DNA of 24,710 bases from a virus. This document shows positions 1-6,252 of this stretch, piece after piece. The notes beneath the pieces were generated by a model. It was not told the DNA's origin. It searched no databases and saw nothing but the letters and a program-made list of their open reading frames with translations. How positions within the stretch are numbered: the first letter of the stretch is position 1; the number at the start of each line of letters is the position of its first letter. The stretch covers positions 1 through 24,710 of the IMG/VR virus record IMGVR_UViG_3300028654_000007; one strand, written 5' to 3'. A program made the translations under genes and the position numbers.

Positions 1-127
1 AGACGAGTAAACTACTTGCCGATGTTCCAGTATCTCAAGGTCAATTCTTATTCGGATGGATGGCAGGTATTAATCTGCACGCTATCAACTTTAAATTAGT
101 ATCAGGAAATTCAGTAGACGGCTTTGG
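1..127. repeat. Left copy of 127-bp terminal direct repeat
   Basis: Bases 1-127 are identical to 24584-24710. An exact repeat of this size at both contig ends is what an assembler leaves when it closes a circle (127 is also a common k-mer size), so I read it as a circular genome of 24,583 bp and not as a biological terminal repeat. The repeat lies inside a gene, and the frame continues correctly through it. Confidence 0.95.
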
Positions 128-230
128 ACGTAAATCAATTATATCGCGTGTCAATAGACAAGAAACTAAAGATAACACAGTCAAGGGAGGAGTTAGTGGC
201 TTCTTTGACCGTAATCAACAACAAAATTAA
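3..230 (+). CDS. 3' part of the 150-aa protein that spans the contig junction
   Basis: The frame beginning at base 3 stays open to TAA 228-230. It joins the frame that starts at TTG 24361; through the 127-bp overlap the full gene is 453 nt, 150 residues. The visible end reads TSKLLADVPVSQGQ ... and finishes FFDRNQQQN. It is a soluble-looking, moderately charged protein with no motif I recognise. The next gene begins 15 nt later behind a good ribosome binding site (GGAGAG), so the two are probably co-transcribed with the glycoprotein upstream at 23717. A virion or virion-assembly role is only a guess from position. Confidence 0.85.
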   Translation, partial: TSKLLADVPVSQGQFLFGWMAGINLHAINFKLVSGNSVDGFGRKSIISRVNRQETKDNTVKGGVSGFFDRNQQQN

Positions 231-245
231 TTAGGAGAGTTTATC

Positions 246-1097
246 ATGGATATACAAACAACAATTTACATATTATACGGACTTCTGATATTATTCATCG
301 TTGTTTTTGCAATGACAGGTAAATGGGTTAAGTTTGCAATTCAAATGCAGATCCATAAGAAGAAATGGGGTGAAGGTAACGTTGGTCTTATAATTCCTCG
401 TAGCATGGGTAATAATTTAGGTATGCCTTCATTTATCAGATTAGATAACAATGTTACACAAACAAACGAAGAAACTAATATTTATTCTCGTGAACAGTTT
501 ACAGAAGGAACTATGTACGGGTTGCCTTACATAATTGCAGACGCACAAGATACTAAGACTAGTTATGGATTATATGCTAAGATAAAAAAGAAATTAGGAT
601 TAGATAAATCTCCCGACGTGAAATACGGATTCTTCAAAGAGATTACTGATAAAGTTAAGAATCAGATCAAATACGAAGAGATTACTAAACAACAATATTA
701 TTTATTAAAGGCACAGTCTGACTTTGACGGTGAACCGTTATACGAACAAGTTAAAACTGGAATTAAGAACGATGCAGGTCAAGAGATAATCATTCAAACA
801 AAAATACCAGTTCTGCACGCTATAAAGTCTAGTGTCACACTTGACCCAGGTTTAGTTAGAAAAGCTGTAGTTAACATGGCGTTGTCGGAAGCTATTAACG
901 AATTCCTTAAGAAACACAAGATTTTATTAATAGTAATGGGCATATCAGCATTCGCGGCAGCGGTTGCAGCATTCTTTGCTTACAACAACCAAAACGCTAT
1001 TAGTTCGTTATGTGTTCAGCAATTACCTTATTTACAAACAAAAATAGTAGATGCATGCACAACGGCATTGAATAACCTGACGGTGTTAAAGCGATGA
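246..1097 (+). CDS. Bitopic membrane protein, 283 aa, unknown
   Basis: The start ATG 246 has GGAGAG 7 nt upstream. A hydrophobic helix lies at about residues 5-25, followed by a basic stretch and a long hydrophilic domain (about 40-220, Lys-rich with many acidic residues). A second helix sits at about 228-247, then a short tail with two Cys and the sequon NLT. The two helices would place the large middle domain on one side of the membrane. I do not recognise the family. The tail (CVQQLPYLQ..., DACTTALNNLT) resembles the short Cys/sequon ectodomains of several small proteins in this genome. The stop TGA overlaps the next start (ATGA). A virion membrane or assembly protein is possible. Confidence 0.85.
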   Translation: MDIQTTIYILYGLLILFIVVFAMTGKWVKFAIQMQIHKKKWGEGNVGLIIPRSMGNNLGMPSFIRLDNNVTQTNEETNIYSREQFTEGTMYGLPYIIADAQDTKTSYGLYAKIKKKLGLDKSPDVKYGFFKEITDKVKNQIKYEEITKQQYYLLKAQSDFDGEPLYEQVKTGIKNDAGQEIIIQTKIPVLHAIKSSVTLDPGLVRKAVVNMALSEAINEFLKKHKILLIVMGISAFAAAVAAFFAYNNQNAISSLCVQQLPYLQTKIVDACTTALNNLTVLKR

Positions 1098-1264
1098 GTG
1101 AACTGATAAAATTCAAAGTATGTAATTACAACGACGAGAAACTAGATACGTTCACATTCAATCGCGATAAGGATAATATGAAAATTACTATTAAGAATAA
1201 GAAAATAAATGTTGAAGTAGATGCAGATAGTGATTTTGGTCGCTTCTTCAGGAGCAAGGTGTAA
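1094..1264 (+). CDS. Small hypothetical protein, 56 aa
   Basis: The ATG at 1094 overlaps the preceding TGA by four bases, the coupling used throughout this genome, and the frame runs to TAA 1262-1264. It begins MSELIKFKVCNYNDEK and is rich in Lys, Asp and Asn with alternating hydrophobic residues that suggest beta strands. There is no membrane segment and no known motif. The next gene starts 4 nt after the stop. This frame makes the longer open frame starting at 1221 unlikely upstream of 1269. Confidence 0.75.
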   Translation: MSELIKFKVCNYNDEKLDTFTFNRDKDNMKITIKNKKINVEVDADSDFGRFFRSKV

Positions 1265-1268
1265 TAAA

Positions 1269-1535
1269 ATGAATTTTGGAGAATGGTTCAGACAAGCGAA
1301 TAAGAAAAGACGTAAAGCAGAAGTAGAACGATTTGAAAAGAATTACAATGTTAAGTCATTAGACGTCGAGACAACATATTTAGCCCATCAAAACATATTC
1401 CTGGCTCATTATTGGTTCTACTTGTTTTTATTAATAGTACTATTGATATTTGTAGCTGCAGTTAGCTATTATGCAGGAGTTCACAATACAATCATAGGAA
1501 CAGATTTAATGCAACGACTCACGTGTTTACAGTAA
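1269..1535 (+). CDS. Small single-span membrane protein, 88 aa
   Basis: I start it at ATG 1269, just after the preceding gene ends at 1264; an in-frame ATG at 1221 would lie deep inside that gene. The N-terminal 30 residues are strongly basic (QANKKRRKAEVERFEKNY). A hydrophobic helix covers about residues 48-70, and the remaining short tail ends LMQRLTCLQ. The likely topology is N-in, C-out with a single Cys outside. It belongs by layout to the group of small membrane proteins with short Cys-bearing ectodomains in this genome. The function is unknown. The next gene starts immediately at 1536. Confidence 0.8.
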   Translation: MNFGEWFRQANKKRRKAEVERFEKNYNVKSLDVETTYLAHQNIFLAHYWFYLFLLIVLLIFVAAVSYYAGVHNTIIGTDLMQRLTCLQ

Positions 1536-2039
1536 ATGGCTTGGAATAATAATAGATATCAGCCACAAGCTCCACCGATTCCCAACGGTGACCAAGCGAT
1601 GGCAGTTGACTGGGATGTTAAACGTATTCCTGGTGCGAGTTACAAAGCATGTTTAATAACTCAAGAATCACTTATGTTATCTAGAAACGGTTTAGACCAC
1701 GTTGGTCGTTCTCTAAGTAGATTTGTTGCAGCAGTATCTATATATCACCGTAGCGTCGCTAAATCATTTGACGAGTACCTTTTATCTAAAGACTATGCTG
1801 AGGATAAGACTCTTCTAGTCAAAGAAGATAAAACTAAATATACTGCACAAGACTATTATAATCTCACATTTTTTGTTAACAACCCGTCAACTAACGCAGA
1901 TAGTAAGTTCAGAGACGTCACCAATATGTTTATCATTTTATTAAACTGGTGTCAAGGGAAAGGACCATTTAGAGTTTACAATGATGTAGAAGTTGATGAC
2001 GAAGACGTCTTCAAAAGACTAGAACGAGAACTACAATAA
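1536..2039 (+). CDS. Hypothetical soluble protein, 167 aa
   Basis: ATG 1536 follows the previous TAA with no gap, and the stop TAA overlaps the next ATG by one base (TAATG at 2037-2041). The protein begins with a Pro/Asn/Gln-rich stretch, then a mixed, mainly helical-looking body, and ends in an acidic run (VEVDDEDVF). There is no membrane segment. I see no recognised motif. Tight packing shows it belongs to the same operon as the P-loop ATPase downstream. Confidence 0.85.
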   Translation: MAWNNNRYQPQAPPIPNGDQAMAVDWDVKRIPGASYKACLITQESLMLSRNGLDHVGRSLSRFVAAVSIYHRSVAKSFDEYLLSKDYAEDKTLLVKEDKTKYTAQDYYNLTFFVNNPSTNADSKFRDVTNMFIILLNWCQGKGPFRVYNDVEVDDEDVFKRLERELQ

Positions 2040-2137
2040 TGGATGCAACAATACTTGTCGGATGGTTAATTATGTTAGGAGTTTTCCTTTACATATACTT
2101 ATCATTCGGTGGTAAAATACCGGGACTAGAAAAATGA
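2039..2137 (+). CDS. Tiny membrane peptide, 32 aa
   Basis: ATG 2039 shares its A with the preceding stop (TAATG), and TGA 2135-2137 overlaps the next ATG at 2134. The peptide starts MDATILVGWLIMLGVFLYI; residues 4-24 form one hydrophobic helix and the tail is GGKIPGLEK. Two coupled overlaps argue that it is really translated. A single-span peptide of this size could be a virion membrane component or a regulator of a neighbour; nothing in the sequence decides. Confidence 0.7.
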   Translation: MDATILVGWLIMLGVFLYIYLSFGGKIPGLEK

Positions 2138-2415
2138 ATAAAAAACATATTGATTGGAAAAGATATTATTTAGGAGTATTCACACTTTTAATTATAATTG
2201 TTGTGACAACAACTATGGGTGTTTTAATAGCACATCTTCAAATGGATGGAATATCTACCACAGTTTTGCAATGCATAGATAAAGTAGCTAAAGCAAGTCC
2301 TTGTGTGTTTGAAGGAGATAATATTTCTTTTCCTCAATACTGTATACCTGTCACATCATATAATCATTGCTTTGAAAACATTACTGTTGAAAATCAGATC
2401 AGGTATATGAAATGA
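2134..2415 (+). CDS. Small single-span protein with Cys/sequon ectodomain, 93 aa
   Basis: It starts at ATG 2134 (ATGA overlap) with a short basic N-terminus (MNKKHIDWKRYY). One helix lies at about residues 13-34. The outside part of about 58 residues holds four Cys and sequons NIS and NIT, ending ENQIRYMK. The pattern (short cytoplasmic tail, one span, Cys-rich and probably N-glycosylated ectodomain) recurs in at least seven other small genes here. No family is recognised. It is co-transcribed with a zinc ribbon and the P-loop ATPase. Confidence 0.8.
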   Translation: MNKKHIDWKRYYLGVFTLLIIIVVTTTMGVLIAHLQMDGISTTVLQCIDKVAKASPCVFEGDNISFPQYCIPVTSYNHCFENITVENQIRYMK

Positions 2416-2525
2416 AACTATTACAATGCACTACATGTTTTTGTGAACGATTCATCGTCGAGACTGAGAACAATAGAATTAGAAGATTAGTTTGTTTGAA
2501 CTGTGAGCGTGAGATTACATTATGA
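2412..2525 (+). CDS. Mini zinc-ribbon protein, 37 aa
   Basis: ATG 2412 overlaps the previous TGA, and its own TGA 2523-2525 overlaps the next ATG 2522. The protein reads MKLLQCTTCFCERF... and has two CxxC knuckles (CTTC near residue 6, CLNC near residue 28) about 18 residues apart, enough for one zinc site. The same spacing, with Arg before the second knuckle, occurs twice in the convergent gene at 6687-6899, so these are probably related modules. Zinc binding is inferred; any nucleic acid or protein target is unknown. Confidence 0.75.
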   Translation: MKLLQCTTCFCERFIVETENNRIRRLVCLNCEREITL

Positions 2526-3469
2526 ACCGAAGAGACAAAAAATGTCCTAGATTTAATAATCTGTATGGAATACGTAAAATCCTCAAACTAGATTTAGATG
2601 GCGATAAAGGAATACGTACTGCTGACTGGGATAGAGTAGGTGTTATTGTAGGTCCCGAAAGAATCGGAAAATCCCATCTCCTTCAATGGATATTCGACAT
2701 ATGGTATAAGGAATTATTACAAGATCCTGAATACAACGAATCTTATATTAAGTTTTTAGGTGCTAACAAAAGAGAATTTATAGATGCACTTAAAACAATT
2801 TACAGATTTGGTCTAGCTGCACATGATGAAGCAATAAAAGATATGTATAACATGGATGGAAATAAAAAATTTTCTAAACAGATTAATAAAGCATATGCTA
2901 TCATTGGAGGAAAAAACCTACACACTATATTAGTTCTACCAAACATCCTGACCTTGAATAAGTTTTTTAGAGAATGGCGTGTCAAATATTGTATCCACGT
3001 ATTTGGACGAGGAAAGCTTGCATACTATGGTTACGAGAAACTTAATGAACTATTGCCAGCATTAGACCAAATGAGTAAGGGCAAGACTAGACCTGATATA
3101 AGTAAGGCGTGTAACTGCGTTACTGGAATTAAGATACTACCTGACTTCACAGATACTTATCCTAAGTACGACGGTGTATTACTCAAACCATATCTAGAAC
3201 GCAAAAGCAATAATATGGAACAGGTAATAGAAGAACTAGATCGTGACCTTAACGATGAGGAAGAAGTAGTTCAAAAGAAAAAAGTTGGAGCTCCTGACCA
3301 ATCAGAAGTATTTAGACAAGCCGTAAGAGATAGATACTTTGGGAAAGGAAAATGGTTTGGAAAGCCAATGAAGAAAAGATACATCCAACAAGACCTAGAT
3401 ATAACGCCACAAATGTTAAACAAATGTTTAGCAGGGGCTCCCGAATTTTTAGAAAAGGCAGATAATTAA
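2522..3469 (+). CDS. P-loop ATPase, Zot/FtsK-like, candidate DNA-packaging or assembly ATPase
   Basis: This 315-residue protein has a Walker A loop GPERIGKS at residues 44-51 after a beta strand (VGVIV). A Walker-B-like strand is FGLAAHDEA at 96-104 with D102 and E103, and a third strand ILVLPN at 136-141 is followed by a helix and an Arg-containing strand. This order (Walker B Asp-Glu, then a V-L-P-N strand) is that of Zot/HerA/FtsK-type ATPases carried by many archaeal viruses. The C-terminal third (about 230-315) is charged and may include a helix-turn-helix (DITPQMLNKCLAG). A role in genome packaging or virion morphogenesis is inferred from the family; a replication role is the alternative. 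The start ATG overlaps the previous stop. Confidence 0.75.
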   Translation: MNRRDKKCPRFNNLYGIRKILKLDLDGDKGIRTADWDRVGVIVGPERIGKSHLLQWIFDIWYKELLQDPEYNESYIKFLGANKREFIDALKTIYRFGLAAHDEAIKDMYNMDGNKKFSKQINKAYAIIGGKNLHTILVLPNILTLNKFFREWRVKYCIHVFGRGKLAYYGYEKLNELLPALDQMSKGKTRPDISKACNCVTGIKILPDFTDTYPKYDGVLLKPYLERKSNNMEQVIEELDRDLNDEEEVVQKKKVGAPDQSEVFRQAVRDRYFGKGKWFGKPMKKRYIQQDLDITPQMLNKCLAGAPEFLEKADN

Positions 3470-3479
3470 ACATTTGAAG

Positions 3480-3501
3480 GTTACTATATATACAAAGTAA
3501 C
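3480..3501 (+). promoter_or_regulatory. TATA promoter embedded in an inverted repeat
   Basis: GTTACT (3480-3485) and AGTAAC (3496-3501) flank a TATA stretch ATATATACAA. Transcription is expected to start about 25 nt past the box, near 3514, five bases before ATG 3519. The arms sit exactly at the edges of the TATA box, where a repressor would block TBP, so this may be an operator as well as a promoter. It separates the ATPase gene from the next unit. Confidence 0.55.
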
Positions 3502-3518
3502 GAAAAACGGTAAAATTA

Positions 3519-3845
3519 ATGGAAGAAACCCTTATTATTCGCAAAAACATACCAGAAAATTCGAAAAATACGTATAAACGTATCATTTTGTTAGTATTAA
3601 TCGGATTTTTAGCCATTTATTTCATTACAGATGTCAATTATCAAGTAGGATACTGCCAAAGTAACATAGGAATAGGTGGACACACAGCTGAAGCAATGCG
3701 TTCCTTCAGTAATTACGAGACACAACGGACTGAATCATGCACGGGACAGTTTCACCTGACCAACATCACTTATAATTGTCAACAGAAAGATATATTAAAC
3801 TGCACGACAGACTGGGGAGCGTTTAGATTCCCGTGGAGCCATTAA
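3519..3845 (+). CDS. Small single-span protein with Cys/sequon ectodomain, 108 aa
   Basis: It starts at ATG 3519, a few bases after the predicted transcription start (nearly leaderless). A basic N-terminus (about 20 residues) precedes one helix at about 21-39. The remaining 68 residues have four Cys and sequons NIT and NCT, ending RFPWSH. The topology is probably N-in, C-out. It shares the architecture of the genes at 2134, 17609, 20979 and 21180 but no clear sequence identity by eye. The function is unknown. The next gene starts directly after the stop. Confidence 0.8.
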   Translation: MEETLIIRKNIPENSKNTYKRIILLVLIGFLAIYFITDVNYQVGYCQSNIGIGGHTAEAMRSFSNYETQRTESCTGQFHLTNITYNCQQKDILNCTTDWGAFRFPWSH

Positions 3846-4322
3846 ATGACAGATGAACCAACACATGTATTTGAATTTAGCATAACTAAAATACCTAGAC
3901 AAATAAATTCTGGTCTAAGAATAGATAAAAAAATAAAAGCACACACATTTAACCTTCAACAACATATGCTTTATTCAGGTGTATTGAAAATGTTTGTGGA
4001 CGCTTGTAAAGATATTAAGAGAGCACAAATAGACGAGTCTAATAATTCTAATGTAATAAGAGTAAGAGGAACTAAAGAATTCTGTGAAACACAAAAGAAA
4101 AATATAGAAGGAATTGACACTGGAGTAATGAATAAATATCTATCATCAGGACAGAGCAAGAGTTTATTATTAAGAGCGGGATTGAAAATAGGCGCTGCTC
4201 TACAAAAAGTTCAGAATAAAACATTCAATACAATCATAGACGCATTACTTTTAGACGGTATAATTGTTTCATTATCAGTTAAAGAGATAGAGCGACCACT
4301 TAGTTCAACGGTAGAACACTAG
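3846..4322 (+). CDS. Hypothetical protein, 158 aa, 3' end inside a tRNA gene
   Basis: ATG 3846 abuts the previous stop. The protein is basic and helical-looking, without membrane segments or known motifs. The last ten codons (ERPLSSTVEH) and the TAG are encoded by the 5' half of the tRNA-Lys gene, so either the protein gained its tail from the tRNA or the tRNA was inserted into its 3' end. Processing of the tRNA from a common transcript would cut this mRNA. Confidence 0.75.
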   Translation: MTDEPTHVFEFSITKIPRQINSGLRIDKKIKAHTFNLQQHMLYSGVLKMFVDACKDIKRAQIDESNNSNVIRVRGTKEFCETQKKNIEGIDTGVMNKYLSSGQSKSLLLRAGLKIGAALQKVQNKTFNTIIDALLLDGIIVSLSVKEIERPLSSTVEH

Positions 4323-4363
4323 ACTTTTAATCTAGCAATACTGGTTCAAATCCAGTATGGTCA
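4294..4363 (+). tRNA. tRNA-Lys (anticodon UUU) with an irregular acceptor stem
   Basis: The D stem GTTC/GAAC (4303-4306 and 4314-4317) and anticodon stem CTAGA/TCTAG with loop CTTTTAA give anticodon TTT. The T arm ACTGG TTCAAAT CCAGT is canonical. The acceptor is poor: only GACCA/TGGTC (4294-4298 with 4358-4362) pairs cleanly, then a C-A mismatch, so the 3' strand seems one base short. No CCA is encoded. It may be a decaying or unusually processed tRNA. It overlaps the preceding gene by 29 nt and lies 5 nt before tRNA-Val. Confidence 0.8.
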
Positions 4364-4368
4364 ATTAT

Positions 4369-4440
4369 AGGCAATTAGTTCAGCGGCAGAACGTTTGATT
4401 TACACTCAAAAGGTCGCAAGTTCAAATCTTGCATTGCCTA
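4369..4440 (+). tRNA. tRNA-Val (anticodon UAC)
   Basis: This is a complete cloverleaf of 72 nt. The acceptor AGGCAAT/ATTGCCT pairs over 7 bp, the D stem is GTTC/GAAC, the anticodon stem TTTGA/TCAAA has loop TTTACAC (anticodon TAC), and the T arm GCAAG TTCAAAT CTTGC is canonical. The discriminator is A4440 and no CCA is encoded. There is no intron. It probably supports translation of the AT-rich viral codons (GTA/GTT) together with the neighbouring tRNA-Lys (AAA). Confidence 0.92.
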
Positions 4441-4443
4441 TTA

Positions 4444-4456
4444 TTCTCGACGAGAA
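4444..4456. promoter_or_regulatory. 13-bp palindrome, probable operator
   Basis: TTCTCGACGAGAA is a perfect palindrome around A4450. It starts 4 nt after tRNA-Val and ends about 8 nt before a TATA box, over the expected BRE position. Its 11-bp core TCTCGACGAGA recurs (as its complement) at 22741-22751 in the divergent promoter region. The gene just downstream encodes a ribbon-helix-helix protein, a type that binds short palindromes, so autoregulation is the natural reading. This is inference. Confidence 0.6.
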
Positions 4457-4463
4457 ACAAAAG

Positions 4464-4472
4464 ATTTAAATA
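4464..4472 (+). promoter_or_regulatory. TATA box of the ribbon-helix-helix gene
   Basis: AAGATTTAAATAG has a central TTTAAATA. A start about 26 nt downstream would fall at about 4494, exactly at the first base of the long inverted repeat 4495-4573. The transcript would therefore begin with the 5' arm of that hairpin. Confidence 0.55.
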
Positions 4473-4494
4473 GTTCAAAGATAAATAAATGCAC

Positions 4495-4573
4495 AAGCAG
4501 CCGAGTTGCAAAAATCCTAAACCATAAGTAACCTCGAAACATCATGCATCACCTAAACCTCTCTCGGCTGCTT
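4495..4573 (+). repeat. 11-bp inverted repeat enclosing the start codon of the regulator gene
   Basis: AAGCAGCCGAG (4495-4505) is perfectly complementary to CTCGGCTGCTT (4563-4573) with 57 nt between. The left arm begins at the predicted transcription start, and the ATG at 4544 is in the loop while ATG 4583 lies just past the right arm. It could be an RNA hairpin controlling which start is used, a paired operator, or a small-RNA end structure. The arms are GC-rich in an AT-rich region, which makes chance unlikely. Confidence 0.65.
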
Positions 4574-4888
4574 CCCAATCCAATGCCTGAATTCATAGAC
4601 ACGCCTAAGTTTACACCACAGCGTTTAGAAGAAGAACGTTCTAAAGATAAAAGTAAAGTTCTTACAATAAGATTAAATGAAGAAGAATCAAAACAGTTAG
4701 ATGAAGTCATGGCTTTCTTACAGCAGCCTAAAGATAGTACTGCTTACAAACAAATGTTCAGATTAGGATACCTTAATGTCATACATGATGAAAAAATCAA
4801 GGCAATTCTGACCGCAGTTTTAGAGAACCGCCGTAAGAACTGGAGAACAGGTATAGAGCCAGAACAGGCAGCTTCTTGGCAAATGTAG
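4544..4888 (+). CDS. Ribbon-helix-helix DNA-binding regulator
   Basis: The core VLTIRLNEEESKQLDEVMAF is the beta strand plus first helix of a CopG/Arc-type ribbon-helix-helix domain, followed by STAYKQMFRLGYLNVI (second helix) and a charged C-terminal helix. Such proteins bind palindromic operators as dimers. Two starts are possible: ATG 4544 (114 aa) or ATG 4583 (MPEFIDTPKF..., 101 aa). Codons 1-13 overlap the inverted-repeat arm and look unlike protein (MHHLNLSRLLPNP), so the later start may be the true one. It has its own promoter with the palindrome 4444-4456, suggesting autorepression. Confidence 0.8.
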   Translation: MHHLNLSRLLPNPMPEFIDTPKFTPQRLEEERSKDKSKVLTIRLNEEESKQLDEVMAFLQQPKDSTAYKQMFRLGYLNVIHDEKIKAILTAVLENRRKNWRTGIEPEQAASWQM

Positions 4889-4967
4889 TCGCTTTGCTGG
4901 GTTCAAAGTATTACAAACGTAACCAGCCACCTAGATTAATGAAAACAGAAACCAAAAGGAACGAAAT

Positions 4968-5324
4968 ATGTACTTAACACTCATACTCCAATGCTACGCA
5001 CTAGCACACGTGCTCTTATCAGGCTCAGTTCAAATGAACATGACTCAAGCTTGTTTTCCCATTCAAGACCAGTTGTATTTAATAGACATGGCGTACAACT
5101 ATTTCAATGATCCAAATTATTACACCTGGGTTAATACACACGAAGCCTGTTTGTTTGCTAGCAATCAGACATATTGGAACATAACCAATCAGACTTTTAC
5201 GCCCACATATGATTTTAGGTTATTAGATGATTGGATTCAAACAAACGGCACGTTTATTAATTTAGCTAACGATTCGTATAATTATTCAGCAGGATATGAT
5301 TCGCAACCGGTTTATTCAAGATGA
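4968..5324 (+). CDS. Secreted or membrane-tethered glycoprotein, 118 aa
   Basis: The N-terminus MYLTLILQCYALAHVLLSGS is hydrophobic and looks like a signal peptide or weak anchor. The rest is rich in Asn, Tyr and Thr with sequons NMT, NQT (twice), NIT, NGT and NDS, and no second membrane segment. It is likely displayed outside the host cell and heavily glycosylated. AAAAGGAACG upstream may serve as a weak ribosome binding site. The stop TGA overlaps an ATG at 5321. The function is unknown; a surface or receptor-interaction role would fit. Confidence 0.75.
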   Translation: MYLTLILQCYALAHVLLSGSVQMNMTQACFPIQDQLYLIDMAYNYFNDPNYYTWVNTHEACLFASNQTYWNITNQTFTPTYDFRLLDDWIQTNGTFINLANDSYNYSAGYDSQPVYSR

Positions 5325-6049
5325 CATCCTCCATCACACTAAAGTGTGAGGTTTCCTCACCAAAAATAATGATTGAATTTTATAGCGGATCAGGTACTAT
5401 GGCAAAAGCATTTAAAAAGTTAGGGTGGAGAGTTATAACTGTTGATTTAAACTACTCGGCTGATTGGATGACTGACATACTTACGATTACAAAAGAACAA
5501 ATTATCGAAAAATGTCGAGGGATTCCTAACTTTATTTGGTTTGGTACTCCTTGCACTGGGTTCAGTGTAGCGTCCATAGGAACACATTGGGGTGGAGGAT
5601 TTAGACAATATCAGCCAAAAACTGATGTTGCAAAACTCGGTATAAAACTATGTGAAAAAAATAAAGAGATAATTAGTTGGTTTCCAAATGCTAAGTGGGG
5701 AATTGAAAATCCAAGAGGAGTATTAAGAAAACTTCCTGTGTACGCAAAAGAGAAAAGAGATACAATTTGTTTCTGTCAATACGAAACCAAATTGCCACCA
5801 GAAAAAAGACGTATGAAACCTACTGATATATGGAGTAATTTAAATTGGATTCCTAGACCTATGTGTAAGAATGGCGCACCTTGCCACGTTAGAGCACCAA
5901 GAGGATCTAAAACAGGAACACAAGGGCTCAAAGGAGCTTACGAAAGAGCAGTATATCCTGATGAATTTTGTATAGAAATAGCTACATTTGCGAACTCTCC
6001 AATTCCTCCCAACGTTAAAGCGTTAGGTATTCTTGAAGGTAATTTATGA
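5321..6049 (+). CDS. DNA (cytosine-5) methyltransferase-like protein
   Basis: Motif I FYSGSGT is at residues 20-26 and the acidic strand VDLNY at 41-45. The catalytic loop FGTPCTGFS (Pro-Cys 77-78) and WGIENPRG (128-133, motif VI position) follow, and a conserved KPTDIWSN lies near 170. The Pro-Cys and SAM motifs support a C5-type enzyme; ENP in place of the usual ENV is typical of small phage-encoded relatives. At 242 residues the target-recognition domain is short. No restriction partner is nearby, so self-protection or regulation of viral DNA is likely. ATG 5321 overlaps the upstream stop (ATGA), but ATG 5369 would give the usual N-terminus and exclude the hairpins. Confidence 0.85.
   Translation: MTSSITLKCEVSSPKIMIEFYSGSGTMAKAFKKLGWRVITVDLNYSADWMTDILTITKEQIIEKCRGIPNFIWFGTPCTGFSVASIGTHWGGGFRQYQPKTDVAKLGIKLCEKNKEIISWFPNAKWGIENPRGVLRKLPVYAKEKRDTICFCQYETKLPPEKRRMKPTDIWSNLNWIPRPMCKNGAPCHVRAPRGSKTGTQGLKGAYERAVYPDEFCIEIATFANSPIPPNVKALGILEGNL
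5334..5360 (+). promoter_or_regulatory. Two overlapping, mutually exclusive hairpins at the methyltransferase start
   Basis: TCACACT (5334-5340) pairs with AGTGTGA (5343-5349). GTGAGG (5346-5351) pairs with CCTCAC (5355-5360). The two stems share bases 5346-5349, so only one can form at a time, a layout typical of attenuator-like switches or of a transposon-end hairpin. The structure lies between the overlapping ATG 5321 and the family-typical start ATG 5369. Confidence 0.5.
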
Positions 6050-6252
6050 ATAGAACAAGAAGATATAAAATATATTGGATGGAAGTTAATAGACCAAACG
6101 GCAAACTAGAAGGATTTGTGAGTGATGAATTAACCGATGAAGATAGTTCGCTGACACTAAGTTATATTAAAAAACGTCTTGAAGAGAAAGCTAGACGACT
6201 TAAACTAATTCCATTCGGAGAAATGGGCAAGTTCATATACGAAATACGATGA
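6046..6252 (+). CDS. Small charged protein, 68 aa
   Basis: Start and stop both overlap neighbours (ATGA at 6046 and 6249). It begins MNRTRRYKIYWMEVNRP, has a strand-turn-strand look (YKIYWMEV...GKLEGFVSDEL) and then a basic helix (YIKKRLEEKARRLK). There is no known motif. It sits between the methyltransferase and the prepilin peptidase and is surely co-translated with them. Confidence 0.75.
   Translation: MNRTRRYKIYWMEVNRPNGKLEGFVSDELTDEDSSLTLSYIKKRLEEKARRLKLIPFGEMGKFIYEIR

Noticed and set aside
1-127. Biological terminal direct repeats of a linear virus
   Set aside because: The repeat lies inside an intact gene and its size equals a usual assembly k-mer, so circular closure explains it better.
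1221-1268. Upstream start (ATG 1221) for the 88-aa membrane protein
   Set aside because: It would overlap 44 bases of the coupled 56-aa gene, and its extra residues look unlike protein; ATG 1269 follows the stop directly.
4294-4440. tRNA attachment site for integration
   Set aside because: No integrase gene and no repeat of a tRNA 3' end elsewhere in the genome were found.
4939-4977. 12-codon frame MKTETKRNEICT before the 118-aa gene
   Set aside because: Too short to support; it could be a leader peptide but nothing shows it.
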